Below the pieces are notes generated by a model, which worked only from the letters and a program-made list of their open reading frames with translations, searched no databases and had not been told where the DNA came from. Position numbers and translations under genes: made by a program. Of a stretch of DNA of 64,000 bases, positions 48,078-59,054 are shown piece after piece. The stretch comes from Ancistrus triradiatus. Its lineage: Eukaryota; Chordata; Actinopteri; Siluriformes; Loricariidae. Each line of letters opens with the position of its first letter. Positions within the stretch are counted from its first letter, which is position 1. The stretch lies in NCBI GenBank assembly GCA_025084515.1, contig JAJAGP010003216.1:1-64000 (forward strand), written 5' to 3'.

Positions 48078-49130
48078 CCCACTCACCGGCCACTATCACC
48101 TGTGGCATGGATTCTTCAAGGTGCTGGAAACATTCCCCAGAGCTTTTGGTCCGTATTGACATGATAGCATCATGCAGTTGCTGCAGATTTGCCGGCTGCA
48201 CATCCATGATGCGAATCTCCCGTTCCACCACATCTCCAAGGTGCTCTGTTGGATTGAGATCTGGTGACTCTGGAGGCCATTTAATCACTGTCATGTTCAA
48301 GAAACCAGTTTGAGATGATTTGAGCTTTGTGACATGACGCGTTATCCTGCTGGAAGTAGCCACCAGAAGACACTGTTGTCAGGAAGGGATGGACAGGCAG
48401 GCTGTGCTGTTTAAATGATGCTCAATTTACATTAAAGGGCCCGCAGTGTGCCAAGAAATCCATTACCACCAGCACCCCTGAGCCTTTCATACAAGGCAGG
48501 ATGGAGAGACACTTTCATATAGTTTATGCCAAATTCTGTTACAAAGTATTGAGATGAACTTTTGTTATTGACCAAATACTTATTTTCCACCATGATTTAC
48601 AATTAAATTCTTTAAAAATCCTACAACGTGATTTCCTGGATTTTTTTTTCTCATTTTTTTCTCATAGTTGAAGTGTAGCTATGATGAAAATGACAGACCT
48701 CTCTCATCTTTCTAAGTAGGAGAACTTGCACAATCAGTGACTGACTAAATACTTTTTTGCCCCACTGTATTGCAGCAGAAATCGAGACTCATCAGACCAG
48801 GCAATGTCTTTTCCAATGTTATTTGTCCAATTTTGGTCAGCCAGTGCCAGTTGTAGCCTCAGTTGCCTGTTAGTGACCCATCTGATTTGAGGTTTCATAT
48901 GGTGTGGATGAAGAGATGCTCTTCTGCATACCTTTAGTTGTAATGAGCGGTTATTTGAATGACTGTTGCCTTTCTATCAGAATAAACCAGTCTGGTCATT
49001 CTCCTCTGACCTCTGGCATCAACAAGGCATTTTCACCCAGAGAACTGCCACTCACTGGATATTTTCTCTTTTTCTGATCATTCTTAGTGAAGCACAGATA
49101 TGGCTGTGTGTGAAAATTCCAGTAGATCAT
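48078..49130 (-). pseudogene. Tc1-like family E element in intron 5, interrupted
   Basis: The left end CACTCACCGGCCACTATC matches the 27.7-kb copy. On the minus strand GFLNMTVIKWPPESPDLNPT and EHLGDVVEREIRIMDVQPAN give the C-terminal region of a Tc1-type transposase with its catalytic Glu. A B-type terminal repeat (48535-48767) is inserted. The right end fades near 49130. Confidence 0.85.
48535..48767 (+). mobile_element. Family B right end inserted in the E element
   Basis: TTACAAAGTATTGAGATGAA through to TTTTTTGCCCCACTG before TA is the 3' leader plus right terminal repeat of family B, without the rest of the element. Confidence 0.85.
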
Positions 49131-49272
49131 GGTTCATTTTAATCAAACCATACTTGCCTGTTGCTGGTTCAGTTCCGGTTTTATGAATAATGGCAGAAAT
49201 ATGTCACATTTAAGTTTGTTCGCTGCTCTTTTGATCTAGAAAATAAGCCAAAGCTCTTTTCTCTCCCTGCAG

Positions 49273-49464
49273 ACATGGTGATAGACAGCATGGTGGCGTC
49301 GGGGCAGCTGGACGAGTCGCTGAGGCTGAAGGTACGAGAGGCTATGCTGAAGCGCCATCATCACCAGAGCGAGAGGAAGCTGAGTAATCGTTTCCCGCTT
49401 GCCGTACGCTCGCTGGCTGATATAGGCAAGAAACACTCAGAGCCGCTCTTGCTGGAGCGCAGTG
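49273..49464 (+). CDS. slc4a7: NBCn1 sodium bicarbonate cotransporter, coding exon 6
   Basis: The exon is 192 bp, phase 1 to phase 1, with acceptor CTGCAG and donor GTGAGG. It encodes DMVIDSMVASGQLDESLRLK, then VREAMLKRHHHQSERKLSNR and RSLADIGKKHSEPLLLERS. The xxSGQLDES and DIGKKHSxPxLLER wording is that of SLC4A7, as distinct from SLC4A8 and A10 (which have GKKQS at this place). A one-residue insertion (FPLAVRS against the usual IPxVRS) is noted. The Ser ending the exon is where cassette exon 7 is added or omitted. Confidence 0.96.
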
Positions 49465-49568
49465 GTGAGGGCTCTCTCCGCACTCGCTGATATGATACCA
49501 TACACAGCACACACTTATTTACACCTCACCACTGGATATTCTGAACCATACAAGGGCTACTTAAGTTA

Positions 49569-51114
49569 CAGTGGTGTGAAAAAGTGTTTGTCCCCTTCCT
49601 GATTTCCTATTTTTTTTTCATGTTTGTCACACTTAAGTATTTCGGAACATCAAACCAATTTAAATATTAGTCAAAAACAACACAAGTAAACACAAAATGC
49701 AGTTTTTAAATTAAAGTGTTTATTATTAAGGGAGGAAAATATCCAAACCTACATGGCCCTGTGTGAAAAAGTGATTGCCCCCTTGTTAAAACATAACTTA
49801 ACTATGGTTTATCACAAGCTGAGTTCACTTGTCTCTAGCCCCACCCAGGGCCTGATTATTTCCACACCTGTTCTCAATCAGGACATCACTTAAATAGGAC
49901 CTGCCTGACAAAGTGAAGTACATCAAAACATCCTTAAAAGCTACACATCATGCCGAGATCCAAATAAATTCAGGAACAATTGGGAAAGAAAGTGATTGAG
50001 ATCTATCAGTCTGGAAAGGGTTATAAAGCCGTTTCTAAAGCTTTGGGACTCCAGCGAACCACAGTGAGAAGACTCATCCAAGAGGTCACAAAAGACCCCA
50101 CAACAACATCCAAAGAACTGCAGGCCTCACTTGCCTCAGTTAATGTCAGTGTTCATGCCCCCACCATAAGAAAGAGACTGGGCAAAAATGGCCTGCATGG
50201 CAGAGTTCCAAGACGAAAACCACTGTTGAGCAAAAAGAACATTAAAGCTTATTTTTTTCCAGAACACATCTTGTTGATCCCCAAGATGTTTGGGAAAACT
50301 TTCTTTGGACTGACGAGACAAAAGTTGAACTGTTTGGAAGGTGTGTCCCCCATTACATCTGGCATAAAAGTAACACAGCATTTCAGAAAAAGAACATTAT
50401 AGCAACAGTAAAATATGGTGGCAGTAGTGTGATGGTCTGGGGCTGTTTTGCTGCTTCAGGACCTGGAAGACTTGCTGTGATAAATGGAACTATGAATTTT
50501 GCTGTCTACCAAAAAATCCTGAAGGAGAATGTCCGGCCATCTGTTTGTAACTTCGAGCTGAAACGAACTTGGGTTCTGCAGCAGGACAATGATCCAAAAC
50601 ACACCAGCAAGTCCAGCTCTGAATGGCTGAAGAAAACAAGATGAAGACTTTGGATGTGGCCTAGTCAAAGTCCTGACCTGAATCCTATTGAGATTGCTGC
50701 GGCATGACCTTAAAAAGGCCGTTCATTGCTGGAAAAAACCTCCAATGTGGCTGAATTACAAACAACAATTCATGCAAAGATGAGTGGCAGAAATTCCTCC
50801 ACAATGCTGTAAAAATACTCATTGCAAGTTATCACAAAACGCTTGGTTGCAGTTGTTGCTGCAAGGGTGGCCCAACCAGTTATTAGGTTTGGGGGGCAAT
50901 CACTTTTTCACACAGAGCCATGTAAGGTTTGGATTTTTTTTTCCCCTAATAATAAACACCTTCATTTAAAAAAAAACTGCATATTTGTGTTTACTTGTGT
51001 TGTCTTTGACTAATATTTAAATTGGTTTTGATGTTTCCGAAACACTTAAGTGTGACAAAACATACAAAAAAAACAGGAAATCAGGAAGGGGGCAAACACT
51101 TTTTCACACAACTG
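49569..51114 (+). pseudogene. Tc1-like family C transposon in intron 6
   Basis: It is 1546 bp with ends CAGTGGTGTGAAAAAGTGTT and ACACTTTTTCACACAACTG beside TA and terminal repeats of about 200 bp. The frame from 49951 reads MPRSK, then a TAA, then KVIEIYQSGKGYKAVSKAL and LGLQRTTVRRLI. The helix-turn-helix to hook segment is shortened by deletion. [20 protein letters not shown] and, in other frames, [20 protein letters not shown] and LQQDNDPKHTSKSSSEWLKK follow. It is more complete than the 37.2-kb copy. Confidence 0.92.
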
Positions 51115-51337
51115 TATGTTCACTACTTACATCCAAAACTTTTTTTAATTTAGGAATCTGAATCCATCTTCTACCTGAATCTGTTTGAGACTTAATATTT
51201 TTACCTCATGTTTATTTAACTCGCTGTCTCACTCTTGACCATCTGATATCTTTAATTTGGCTAGGAGTGTTCAGATAAGTTGTTTGTACATGCTGTTCTC
51301 AGCATCTGTTCTTCTGTTTACATAAAGAAGCAGATTA

Positions 51338-53183
51338 CAGGTAAGTGCCGATTAATGACCACATTACGTTCATGAGACGGGTCGTTGACCGAAATTCCAT
51401 AGCCACGTAATCTTTTAAGGCTACTGTAATGTAAATATAGAGGTTATTTCACGAGAAATCGCTGTGCAAACGAATACGTAAATACATTTGGAGAATCAGC
51501 TGAGAATCCGCTGAAAATACGAGTGTAAAACACTACCATCTGCACAGCATCCAAAGGTCTAAAAAACTGTTAAACATATCACTGCAGCTCCCACCAGGAA
51601 ATACACAACATCGCGGTTCTTTAGTTACTGATGGATTTCTGCTTCTTTTGCACTTATTGCACCTCATAGTCATCAAGCCACTGTCAACACTGTTCAAGTA
51701 CTGCACATGACAATATAGCTACAGAGCAAGCACCTACCAACAGTGACAGACACTGTAGAAAGCACACGATGGAATAAAAACAAAGAAAACAAACCTCTCT
51801 GGCTGCACACAACAAAGCAATTGAGTCCACTGGAAGAAAAAAGAGAGAACACCCAATTTCCAGAACACATATTGCCTTTCAACCCACTTTAAACCTTTAA
51901 GCAGAGTACAAACTTTTAGAAGAGAAAATTCCTGACACCTAAACATGTCTGTGTGCAACACAAACTGTAAACCTCGTTCCTACTTACAGTGGGGCAGGAA
52001 AGTAATTTAGTCAGCCACTGATTGTGCAAGTTTTCTCCTACTTGAGAGATGTGAGAGAGGTCTGTAATTTTCATCATAGGTACACTTCAACTATGAGAGA
52101 CAAAATGAGAAAAAAAAATCTAGGAAATCACATAGTAGGATTTTTAAAGAATTTAATTGTAAATCATGGTGGAAAAATAAGTATTTTGGTCACCCACAAA
52201 ACAAGCAAGATTTATGGCTCTCACTGACTGTAACTTCTTCTTTAAGAAGCTCTTCTGTCCTCTACTGGTTACCTGTATTAATGGCACCTGTTTGACCTCG
52301 TTATCTGTATATAAAAGACACCTGTCCACAGCCTCAAACAGTCAGACTCCAAACTCAACCATGGCCAAGACCAAAGAGCTGTTGAAGAAAATTGTAGACC
52401 TGCACCAGGCTGGGAAGAGTAAATTTACAATAGGCAAGCAGGTTGGTGTGAATAAATCAACTGTGGGAGCAATTGTAAGAAAATGGAGGACATACAAGAA
52501 CATTGATAATCTCCCTCGATCTGGGGCTCCATACAAGATCTCATCCTGTGGGGTGAAAATGATCATGAGAACGTTGAGCAAAAATCCCAGAGCTACACGG
52601 AGGGGCCTGATGAATGACCTGCAGAGAGCTGGGACAAAAGTAACAAGGCTACCATCAGTAACACACTATGCCAAGAGGGACTCAGATCCTGCAGTGCCAG
52701 GCGTGTCCCCCTGCTTAAGTCAGTACATGTCCAGGCTGAAATTTTATTTCTTCAAAAATCCTACAGTGTGATTTCCTGGATCTTTTTTCTCATTTTGTCT
52801 CTCATAGTTGAAGTGTACCTATAATGAAAATTACAGACCTCTCTCATCTTTTTAAGTTGGAGAACTTGCACAATCAGTGACTGGCTAAATACGTTTTTGC
52901 CCCACTGTATGTATGTAGTTAATGCAAAGTGAATCTACATTTGTGAAAATAAATTAAATCAAAAGTATGTAAACACAACATCAAAGTACTGTATGACATA
53001 AGTAATGTTGATGGCAGTAGAAATACAAATGATAAACCGTTTTATGTTGACCAGCTGTTTACAGCTATAAACTCCGGAGTAAAAAGATTGATGTTCATTT
53101 CCTATTATAATTAGTTTTTATTGTTAAGACCTCCGCTGTTAAAGCAGGCGTTGACTGGATGGTCGTTAAACGGCGCTTACCTG
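51338..53183. mobile_element. MITE family I, copy 3, with a B element inside
   Basis: The ends CAGGTAAGTGCCGATTAATG and GTTAAACGGCGCTTACCTG are inverted copies next to TA. The left half (to 51986) and right half (from 52908) are separated by a family B element. The frames at 51694-51961 on the minus strand are part of the MITE and are not genes. Confidence 0.85.
51987..52907 (+). pseudogene. Tc1-like family B element, internally deleted, N-terminal transposase
   Basis: It is 921 bp from CAGTGGGGCAGGAAAGTAAT to GTTTTTGCCCCACTG. The transposase start is at 52361: [20 protein letters not shown], a helix-turn-helix around [16 protein letters not shown], and [11 protein letters not shown] small deletion shifts the frame after AGTKVTR. 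The catalytic region is deleted, the frame jumping from the [10 protein letters not shown] stretch straight into the right terminal repeat. It is the only B copy with a readable start. Confidence 0.92.
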
Positions 53184-54235
53184 TATATACACCAAGATCT
53201 ACTAAGATGGTCTGAAAAAAGTTGAAAAACATGAATTTTTGATTTGTCTATTCATGTTGCTCAAATTATGAGCAACACCAAAATTAATCGAATCTGGTTG
53301 GAAATTCTGCCACAATGCTTCTAATGTGAACATAGCCTTACCCTCTGACTCAATTAGAACCATGTTTTAAGTGAATCAATGGAATGAAATTTTGATTTCA
53401 TTTGCTGGCTCCATTCGCCTCTCTTCATTAAGATCTCTAGTTTCATTAATCTAGACAACTGTTTAGTCAGATTGAACTCTTTGTTTAATTGTTTATTTTT
53501 GTATTTTTTGCATAACCATTAAGTGAGTATAAGGACTCTATTAGCAGGGGTAAGTTGGGTTGTCATGCACTGGGTTTGGATAAATGGCTTTATTACTCGC
53601 CTTGTACATTGAGTAGAATGAGCTGAAGTAAAAGACCTTGTCACTTGTCGGTGCTCGGTGCGGATAGGGCTGCTCTAATGCTATGTATTTTCACTTGTGG
53701 GGTGATGTTTATTTAGAATGACAAACTGAACTGACCTTGAAGTCAGTCTGCAGTGCATGGTTGTACCTTGTTGCAGATTTTAGAATGGCATAATCTTCTG
53801 GTAGATTCTGGTTTTTAACACTGTTTAATCTTTAATTGCTGATCAGGTATCTCTTATTAGTTGACACTTAAGTTAAACTAACACTGACACTGTAATTGCT
53901 TAATATCTGCATTCCAGCTAGTGAGTACTGACATTTCAGCCTTGATGCAATGTGATATCAGCATGTATACCTCATTATGAGAGTTTTGTGAATAAGATCG
54001 TTTCTTTCCTGGCTGTTTCCCTGCATGGCATACTTTCTTTCCCCAGGAGAGACCTTTTTCGATCTTGGTTTGGGCAGCAAACTCAGACATGGCTTTAGAC
54101 TTGGCATAATTCGACTAGTCTTCTGCATGCCTGTGCATCCTCAGGAATTTTCCTTTTCCTGGATTAGTTGCTTTATTTAATTGACCCCCTTCCTCTCCCT
54201 CTCCTTCCCTGCTTTATCTCTTCTTCCATTGCTAG
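53184..54235. other. Intron 6 sequence, no recognised feature
   Basis: Unique-looking sequence. A CT-rich tract (TTCCTCTCCCTCTCCTTCCC) precedes the exon 7 acceptor. Confidence 0.5.
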
Positions 54236-54541
54236 GTGAAGGCCTGTCTGCCTCCCGTAACTCTCTTCTGAAACTGGGCGGCTCCATTTCCAACCTGTCC
54301 CAGAGGAGTGAATCGCGTGTCTCCATGCTCCTAAACCACCTCCTGCCTGGTCCTGCTCAATGTCCATCCTCCAATCCCTCCCCGCAGGACACTCCACCCA
54401 GCCCTCGGGAGTCTGACTCTCGTGGAGTCCCGTCTGTTCGTCTGGACATCCCTGAGGTCGTGGTGTCTCCACCAGAGGAGGATGAAGATTCCCAAGAGGA
54501 GGACATGCTGGAACACCGATCTCGTGAAGGCAAATATCTGT
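54236..54541 (+). CDS. slc4a7: NBCn1 coding exon 7, cassette II-type
   Basis: The exon is 306 bp (102 codons), phase 1 at both ends, with acceptor TGCTAG after a good pyrimidine tract and donor GTGAGT. It encodes GEGLSASRNSLLKLGGSISN, NLSQRSESRVSMLLNHLLPG, a Ser/Pro-rich middle, then DIPEVVVSPPEEDEDSQEED. This is the segment specific to NBCn1, alternatively spliced in mammals as cassette II (about 124 residues there, shorter here). Skipping keeps the frame, joining AGT-G to CT. PEVVVS (54451-54468) aligns with the PxIxIT-like PTVVIH of mammalian cassette II, reported to bind calcineurin. Acidic, disordered and cytoplasmic. Confidence 0.93.
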
Positions 54542-55309
54542 GTGAGTGATGGCAATAATGGAGATGCTGTAGTGTCTGCCCTGGTTGATTCTAGCAACTT
54601 TATCCCTTCATCTATCCATCACCTTTCCTTTTTGCCTACTTGACTATGGATTGTTTTATCCATCCATTTCTTTGACTCGCTGGCTCATTATCTCATATTT
54701 TGCCATTATTGTGAGTCCTATGTATTCATGCATTCTCTGTTTTTCTTACTTGTCCATCAGTCTATCCATCTATCCCTCCCTACATTTCTCCTTGTGCTTT
54801 ACTTCATCTTACCATTACTGTATGTGAGTTTCATAAAGATGACTGTGAAGTCAAGTATGTGATGTGGCAACCTGGCCAATAGCCTGGGAAACTAAGACCC
54901 ATTTTATACCCTGCTCTGTGTATAATTATGGATGTGTATACAGTTTTTTCCCAAAAGTGACCACATCGCCTTCACATATTTATTCGGTGTAGCTTTTGGA
55001 AGTAAAGACTTTCTCATCATCAAATGATATTTTAGGACTTCACTGACATTTTCTCACTGCTATACTATCTCTCCTACTTGTTATCTCTGTGTCCTCACCC
55101 ATACAATAAACTGTACCAGAATGTCTGGAAATAACATATGGTTGTTACTCAGAGTCCCTGGAGACTGAATGCTGTGGAACACAGTGAAACAAACAGAAGC
55201 TATTCCTGCTGAAACTGCTTCTCTTGGCTCGCCCAATACTGTCCAAAAGCATGTCATATTAAGTAAACATCAAGAGTTCTAAAAGATTCCAGTTCTACAA
55301 TGTTTGTCC
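54542..55309. other. Intron 7 start, no recognised feature
   Basis: CT-rich ATCCATC-containing sequence, with short frames of no apparent meaning. Confidence 0.5.
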
Positions 55310-56148
55310 ACTCCTTGTACTTTCAGTACTTCAATTTTACAGTACTCTTGGCTTGCTGTCTCTAGATCAGTAAATTTCAGAATAAACTTGGAGCACTTGG
55401 CTTTCTGTAGAAAATCACAGTTGCATAATAGTCTCAGATCATTTAGGTGTCTGTACAACATTTCTGCTTCAACATAGTCTTGACCCATCTCTCTGTTTTA
55501 GGGCATTACAGTTCTAGAAGAATCTTGCCTTGTCTTCCTGCCTGTTGAACATTACAGTTCTGGAATAACCTTGTCTCATCATCCTTCTGGAGAATATTAC
55601 AGCTGGAGAATAATCTTGTCTTAGAATAATATTGACTTACCTTGTTATTTTTAGATATTACAGTGTTTTAGATTTGTCTTACTACCCGTAGAATGACATG
55701 ACATTCAAGAATCATCCCGGCTCCTCTTTAGAATATTTCAGTTGAAGAATAATCTTGGCCTGTCTTAATGTAATTAGAATATTACATTTCAAGAACAGTT
55801 TTTACCTGCTTTAGATTTTTATAATATTATCCATTTCGCTATATTTTTTAGAATATTACATTTATTATTCAGGAATAATCAAGAATAGCCTTGGGTTGTC
55901 TTCGGGTCTATAGAACATTACAGTTCTAGAATAACCTTGGCTTGACTCTCAGAATAAAACCATTCTAGAGTAGACTTTACTTGCTTGGTTATTTATCTTT
56001 AGAATATTACAGTTTTGGAATAATCCTGACTCTTCTTGCTATCGTTAGAAGATTATATCTCTATAGTTGTACCTTGACTTCCCTTGTTTTCTTTAGAAAA
56101 TTACAGTTTGAGTATAGTCTTCACTTGTGTTAATATTTTAGAATATTA

Positions 56149-56655
56149 CCGTATTTTTTGGGCTATAAAGTGCACCGAGTTATAAGACGCATGAAATGAA
56201 ACAAAACTCTTAAGTTCCGTCGGAAGCTCAGTTTGGTCTTTACCTGGCGCAGGGCGTCTTCTTGCTTCCTCCACTTCCGTACCATTGATTCGTTAATGTT
56301 GAATTCTCTCGCAGCTGCTCTATGTCCATGTTGTACTGCGTGACCGATAGCGTTGTGTTTGAAATCCGCTTCGAAAATAAATGAATGAACGCACATACCG
56401 TAATGTTGAGGCACAGATCGGTATTACTCCGCGATGCTGCGCACTACGGTGGCCGTGAGCTTCGTAACTTACCAACGCCGTGCTAAAACATTTTGACAGA
56501 TTTATGAGCGCTGTGTACCATCTACAATCGGTTCTAGGTCAGAAAGCACAACCAGAATTAATTCATACATTAGACGCACCGCATTTTATGGCGCTCTGTC
56601 GATTTTTGAGAAAATTAAAGGATTTTAATTGCGCCTTATGGTTCGAAAAATACGG
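56149..56655 (-). pseudogene. Pogo-like element, internally deleted, inside the minisatellite
   Basis: TA-flanked ends CCGTATTTTTTGGGCTATAA and GGTTCGAAAAATACGG are inverted copies. On the minus strand a frame includes HAVQHGHRAAAREFNINESM and VRKWRKQEDALRQ, the N-terminal helix-turn-helix of pogo/CENP-B-type transposases, with no catalytic domain left. CpG content is higher than in the flanks, suggesting a fairly young insertion. Confidence 0.85.
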
Positions 56656-56750
56656 TACCTCTCTAAAATAGTCTTGGGTTGTTTTGATGTCTATAGAACG
56701 TTAGTTCTGGAATAATCTTTAGTTTTGATATAACCCTGTATTGCTATTTA

Positions 56751-56944
56751 CAGTGGTGCTTGAAAGTTTGTGAACCATTTATATTTTTTAAATATATTTC
56801 TGCATAAATATGACCTAAAACATCAGCAGATTTTCACACAAGTCTTAAGAGTTGTTGATGCTCATTAGGTTGGAAAAGGTTACAAAACCATCTCAGATTG
56901 TGTACAAATGTAGGAAATTCAAGACCAGTGTTACCCTCCCCAGG
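56751..56944 (+). mobile_element. Family A fragment inside the minisatellite
   Basis: The outer repeat CAGTGGTGCTTGAAAGTTTG runs to ACACAAGTCTTA, then jumps by deletion to transposase N-terminal coding sequence (VVDAH*VGKGYKTI-like) and stops at GTTACCCTCCCCAGG. Minisatellite sequence resumes directly. Confidence 0.85.
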
Positions 56945-57510
56945 TCTATAGAATATTAGTTCTAGAATAACGTTGGTTTGTATTGATATCTAGAATGTTA
57001 CATTTCTAGAATAGTCCCTCCTTGTCCTCCTTGTAGAATAATCTTCTGTTGTTTTGCTATCTTTAGAATTATTATTACAGTTGTAGAATAATCTTCTCTT
57101 GCCTTACTATTTTTAGAAACTTACAGTTCTAGAATAATATTGACTTAACTTGTTATCTGTAGAATGTCATAGTTCTAGAATAATCTTGGCTCCTCTTCCA
57201 ATCTTTAGCTAATTTCAGTTGAAGTATAATCTTGGCTCGTCTTAATGTAATTAGAATATTACAATTCAAGAAAAGTCTTTACTTGCTTTGCTATTTTTAA
57301 GAATAAGAATATTAATCTTGCCTTGCTGTCTAAGCAACATATTACAGTTCTAGAATAACATTGTCTTGTCTTGCATTCTTCAGAATAATGCATCTTTAGA
57401 GCTGTCTTTACTTGTTTTTTACTTATTTTTAGAAAATCTGAATTCATATTTTTTTTAGAATATTAGATTTCATGAATAGTCTGTACATGCTTTGCTCTTT
57501 TTAGAATGTA

Positions 57511-58034
57511 TGTAGTTTGTGTGGGGGAGCTGTGGGTTTGACTGTGGATGTATTGAAGCAGCACAGTATGTGTGGTATGTGTATATTGAGTTAGCATGCA
57601 TTCTTCAGCTAATCTCGCTATAAAAGGGTGTTGGTATCTCTGGCATCTGTTCTACTCAGACAAATCCCATCCTAATACCACATTGTGGAGGGATAACTGA
57701 GAAATGCCAACCTGCTCAGGTACTCATGGGCACCACCTCCTATACCCATGCAGTGTTATTACAGAAAGGGCATGTGTTTCTAGAGTGGTGGACAAAGTAC
57801 ACACATTCTATGCTTGAGTACAGATACTGCTAATTAATTCACTGTAGTAAACCTAGAATTTCTGTTTCAATTTTTGCTTGCTGTTAAAGTATTGAAATAT
57901 TAAAAGTACAAGTACTGCCATGTCATATGGCTATAAAGTTACTATGTTTTGCTTCATTGTTCCTTCTAAACCATTGTTCCTAATTGGCTGTATTAGAAAT
58001 TGGCATAATTAAAATGTAACAGTCTTACAAATGT
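57511..58034. other. Intron 7 sequence, no recognised feature
   Basis: Unique-looking AT-rich sequence. Confidence 0.5.
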
Positions 58035-58306
58035 AATACTGTGCAAAAGTCTTAGATCACAATTAGATTTCTTGTTTTAGCAATGGTACAATGACCATAT
58101 ATAACATATTGTCGACGATTTAACCCAAAAATTTCAAACTTGGAATCGTCACTCCATTTTTCACTGATCTTCATTCCAGTCTCTGTAAGCTTTAGCATAT
58201 CTTGACCTTTTTACCCTGTTCCCCTTCCAAAAGAGTGGTTTCTTGGCTGCTACCCTTCAAACAAGACCATGCCTGATCAAGCTTCTTCAGATTATAGAAC
58301 AGTCCT
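58035..58306 (+). mobile_element. MITE family G, copy 4, right end missing
   Basis: ATACTGTGCAAAAGTCTTAG and the interior GCCTGATCAAGCTTCTTCAG are present, but the right terminal repeat is absent. Confidence 0.75.
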
Positions 58307-58448
58307 TGTAATGCTCATCTATTCAGCTGCCAGTGTCTGGTGTTCTTTTTTTACCTTCTCTCTTTCCATTTCTGACCAATGCTCCTACCTTTAAAAAAAA
58401 AAAATCTGTTTTTGCATGTGTCCATATTTGTCTTTCTCTCTCCTTTAG

Positions 58449-58564
58449 CTCCGTTGGTGTCTGCTTCCTCTCAGTCTAGCTCTCTGGATCCAGGGAGGCA
58501 GAGTGAAAACCAGACAATGAAATCTGGCAACAGCAAAGATGGCAGCACTGTGGACCTTAGCAAG
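58449..58564 (+). CDS. slc4a7: NBCn1 sodium bicarbonate cotransporter, coding exon 8
   Basis: The exon is 116 bp, phase 1 to phase 0, with acceptor CCTTTAG and donor GTAACT. It encodes PLVSASSQSSSLDPGRQSEN then QTMKSGNSKDGSTVDLSK. It is a Ser-rich linker matching the ASPQSAP...ENSTVDFSK segment between the cassette region and the conserved [10 protein letters not shown]. Length differs from mammals, as expected for a disordered linker. It accepts either exon 6 or exon 7 upstream in frame. Confidence 0.9.
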
Positions 58565-58619
58565 GTAACTCATGTACAAAAGCTCACTGAGAAACACATT
58601 GCATATTATCACTTGAGCA

Positions 58620-58620
<1 letters not shown>

Positions 58621-58711
<91 letters not shown>

Positions 58712-58780
58712 AAGTATAACATCTCCATTTTATTGTCTATGTTGCTCATGTATGTATGTATATGTATGTGTGTGTATATA
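58621..58780 (+). repeat. (TG)n(TA)n microsatellite in intron 8
   Basis: TG and TA tracts alternate, with a long TA run at about 58661-58709. The Tyr/Ile-repeat frame across it is an artefact of reading through the exon 8 donor. Confidence 0.95.
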
Positions 58781-58812
58781 TATATGACTAGTCTTGATGT
58801 AACCTTGTGTAT

Positions 58813-58985
58813 AGGGACTGTGGTATAGCCTATTGGTTATGGTACTGGACTATAGGCAAGAAGGTCCAGGGTTCAAATCCACTGAGGGTTCTTGAGCTAG
58901 GCCCTTTACCCACAACTTCTTGCATTCTAAGGTTGCATAAGTTGTAATTTGCATTGGGTAACAGTGTCTGCTAAATGTAGATGTA
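58813..58985 (+). repeat. tRNA-derived SINE in intron 8
   Basis: Head TATAGCCTATTGGTTATGGT, B box GGGTTCAAATCC, tail CAGTGTCTGCTAAATGTAGA. The middle has a small deletion relative to the 19.0-kb copy. Confidence 0.87.
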
Positions 58986-59054
58986 TAGACGTAAGCTTGT
59001 GTGTGTTGCTGAAATGGCCATGTTAAATAATGCAACAAACAAACATTCCAAGCT

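Larger units (their letters stand above)
55310..57510 (+). repeat. Degenerate minisatellite in slc4a7 intron 7
   Basis: An irregular unit of about 45-60 bp recurs, built on TTAGAATATTACAGTTCTAG then AATAATCTTG(G/T)CTTGTCTTGC. Neighbouring copies at 55505, 55551 and 55606 are 46 and 55 bp apart. It probably holds more than 25 copies. A pogo-like element (56149-56655) and a family A fragment (56751-56944) interrupt it, with minisatellite on both sides of each. Confidence 0.88.

Noticed and set aside
54173..54597. Minus-strand frames opposite exon 7
   Set aside because: They are shadows of the conserved plus-strand exon and lack any homology.
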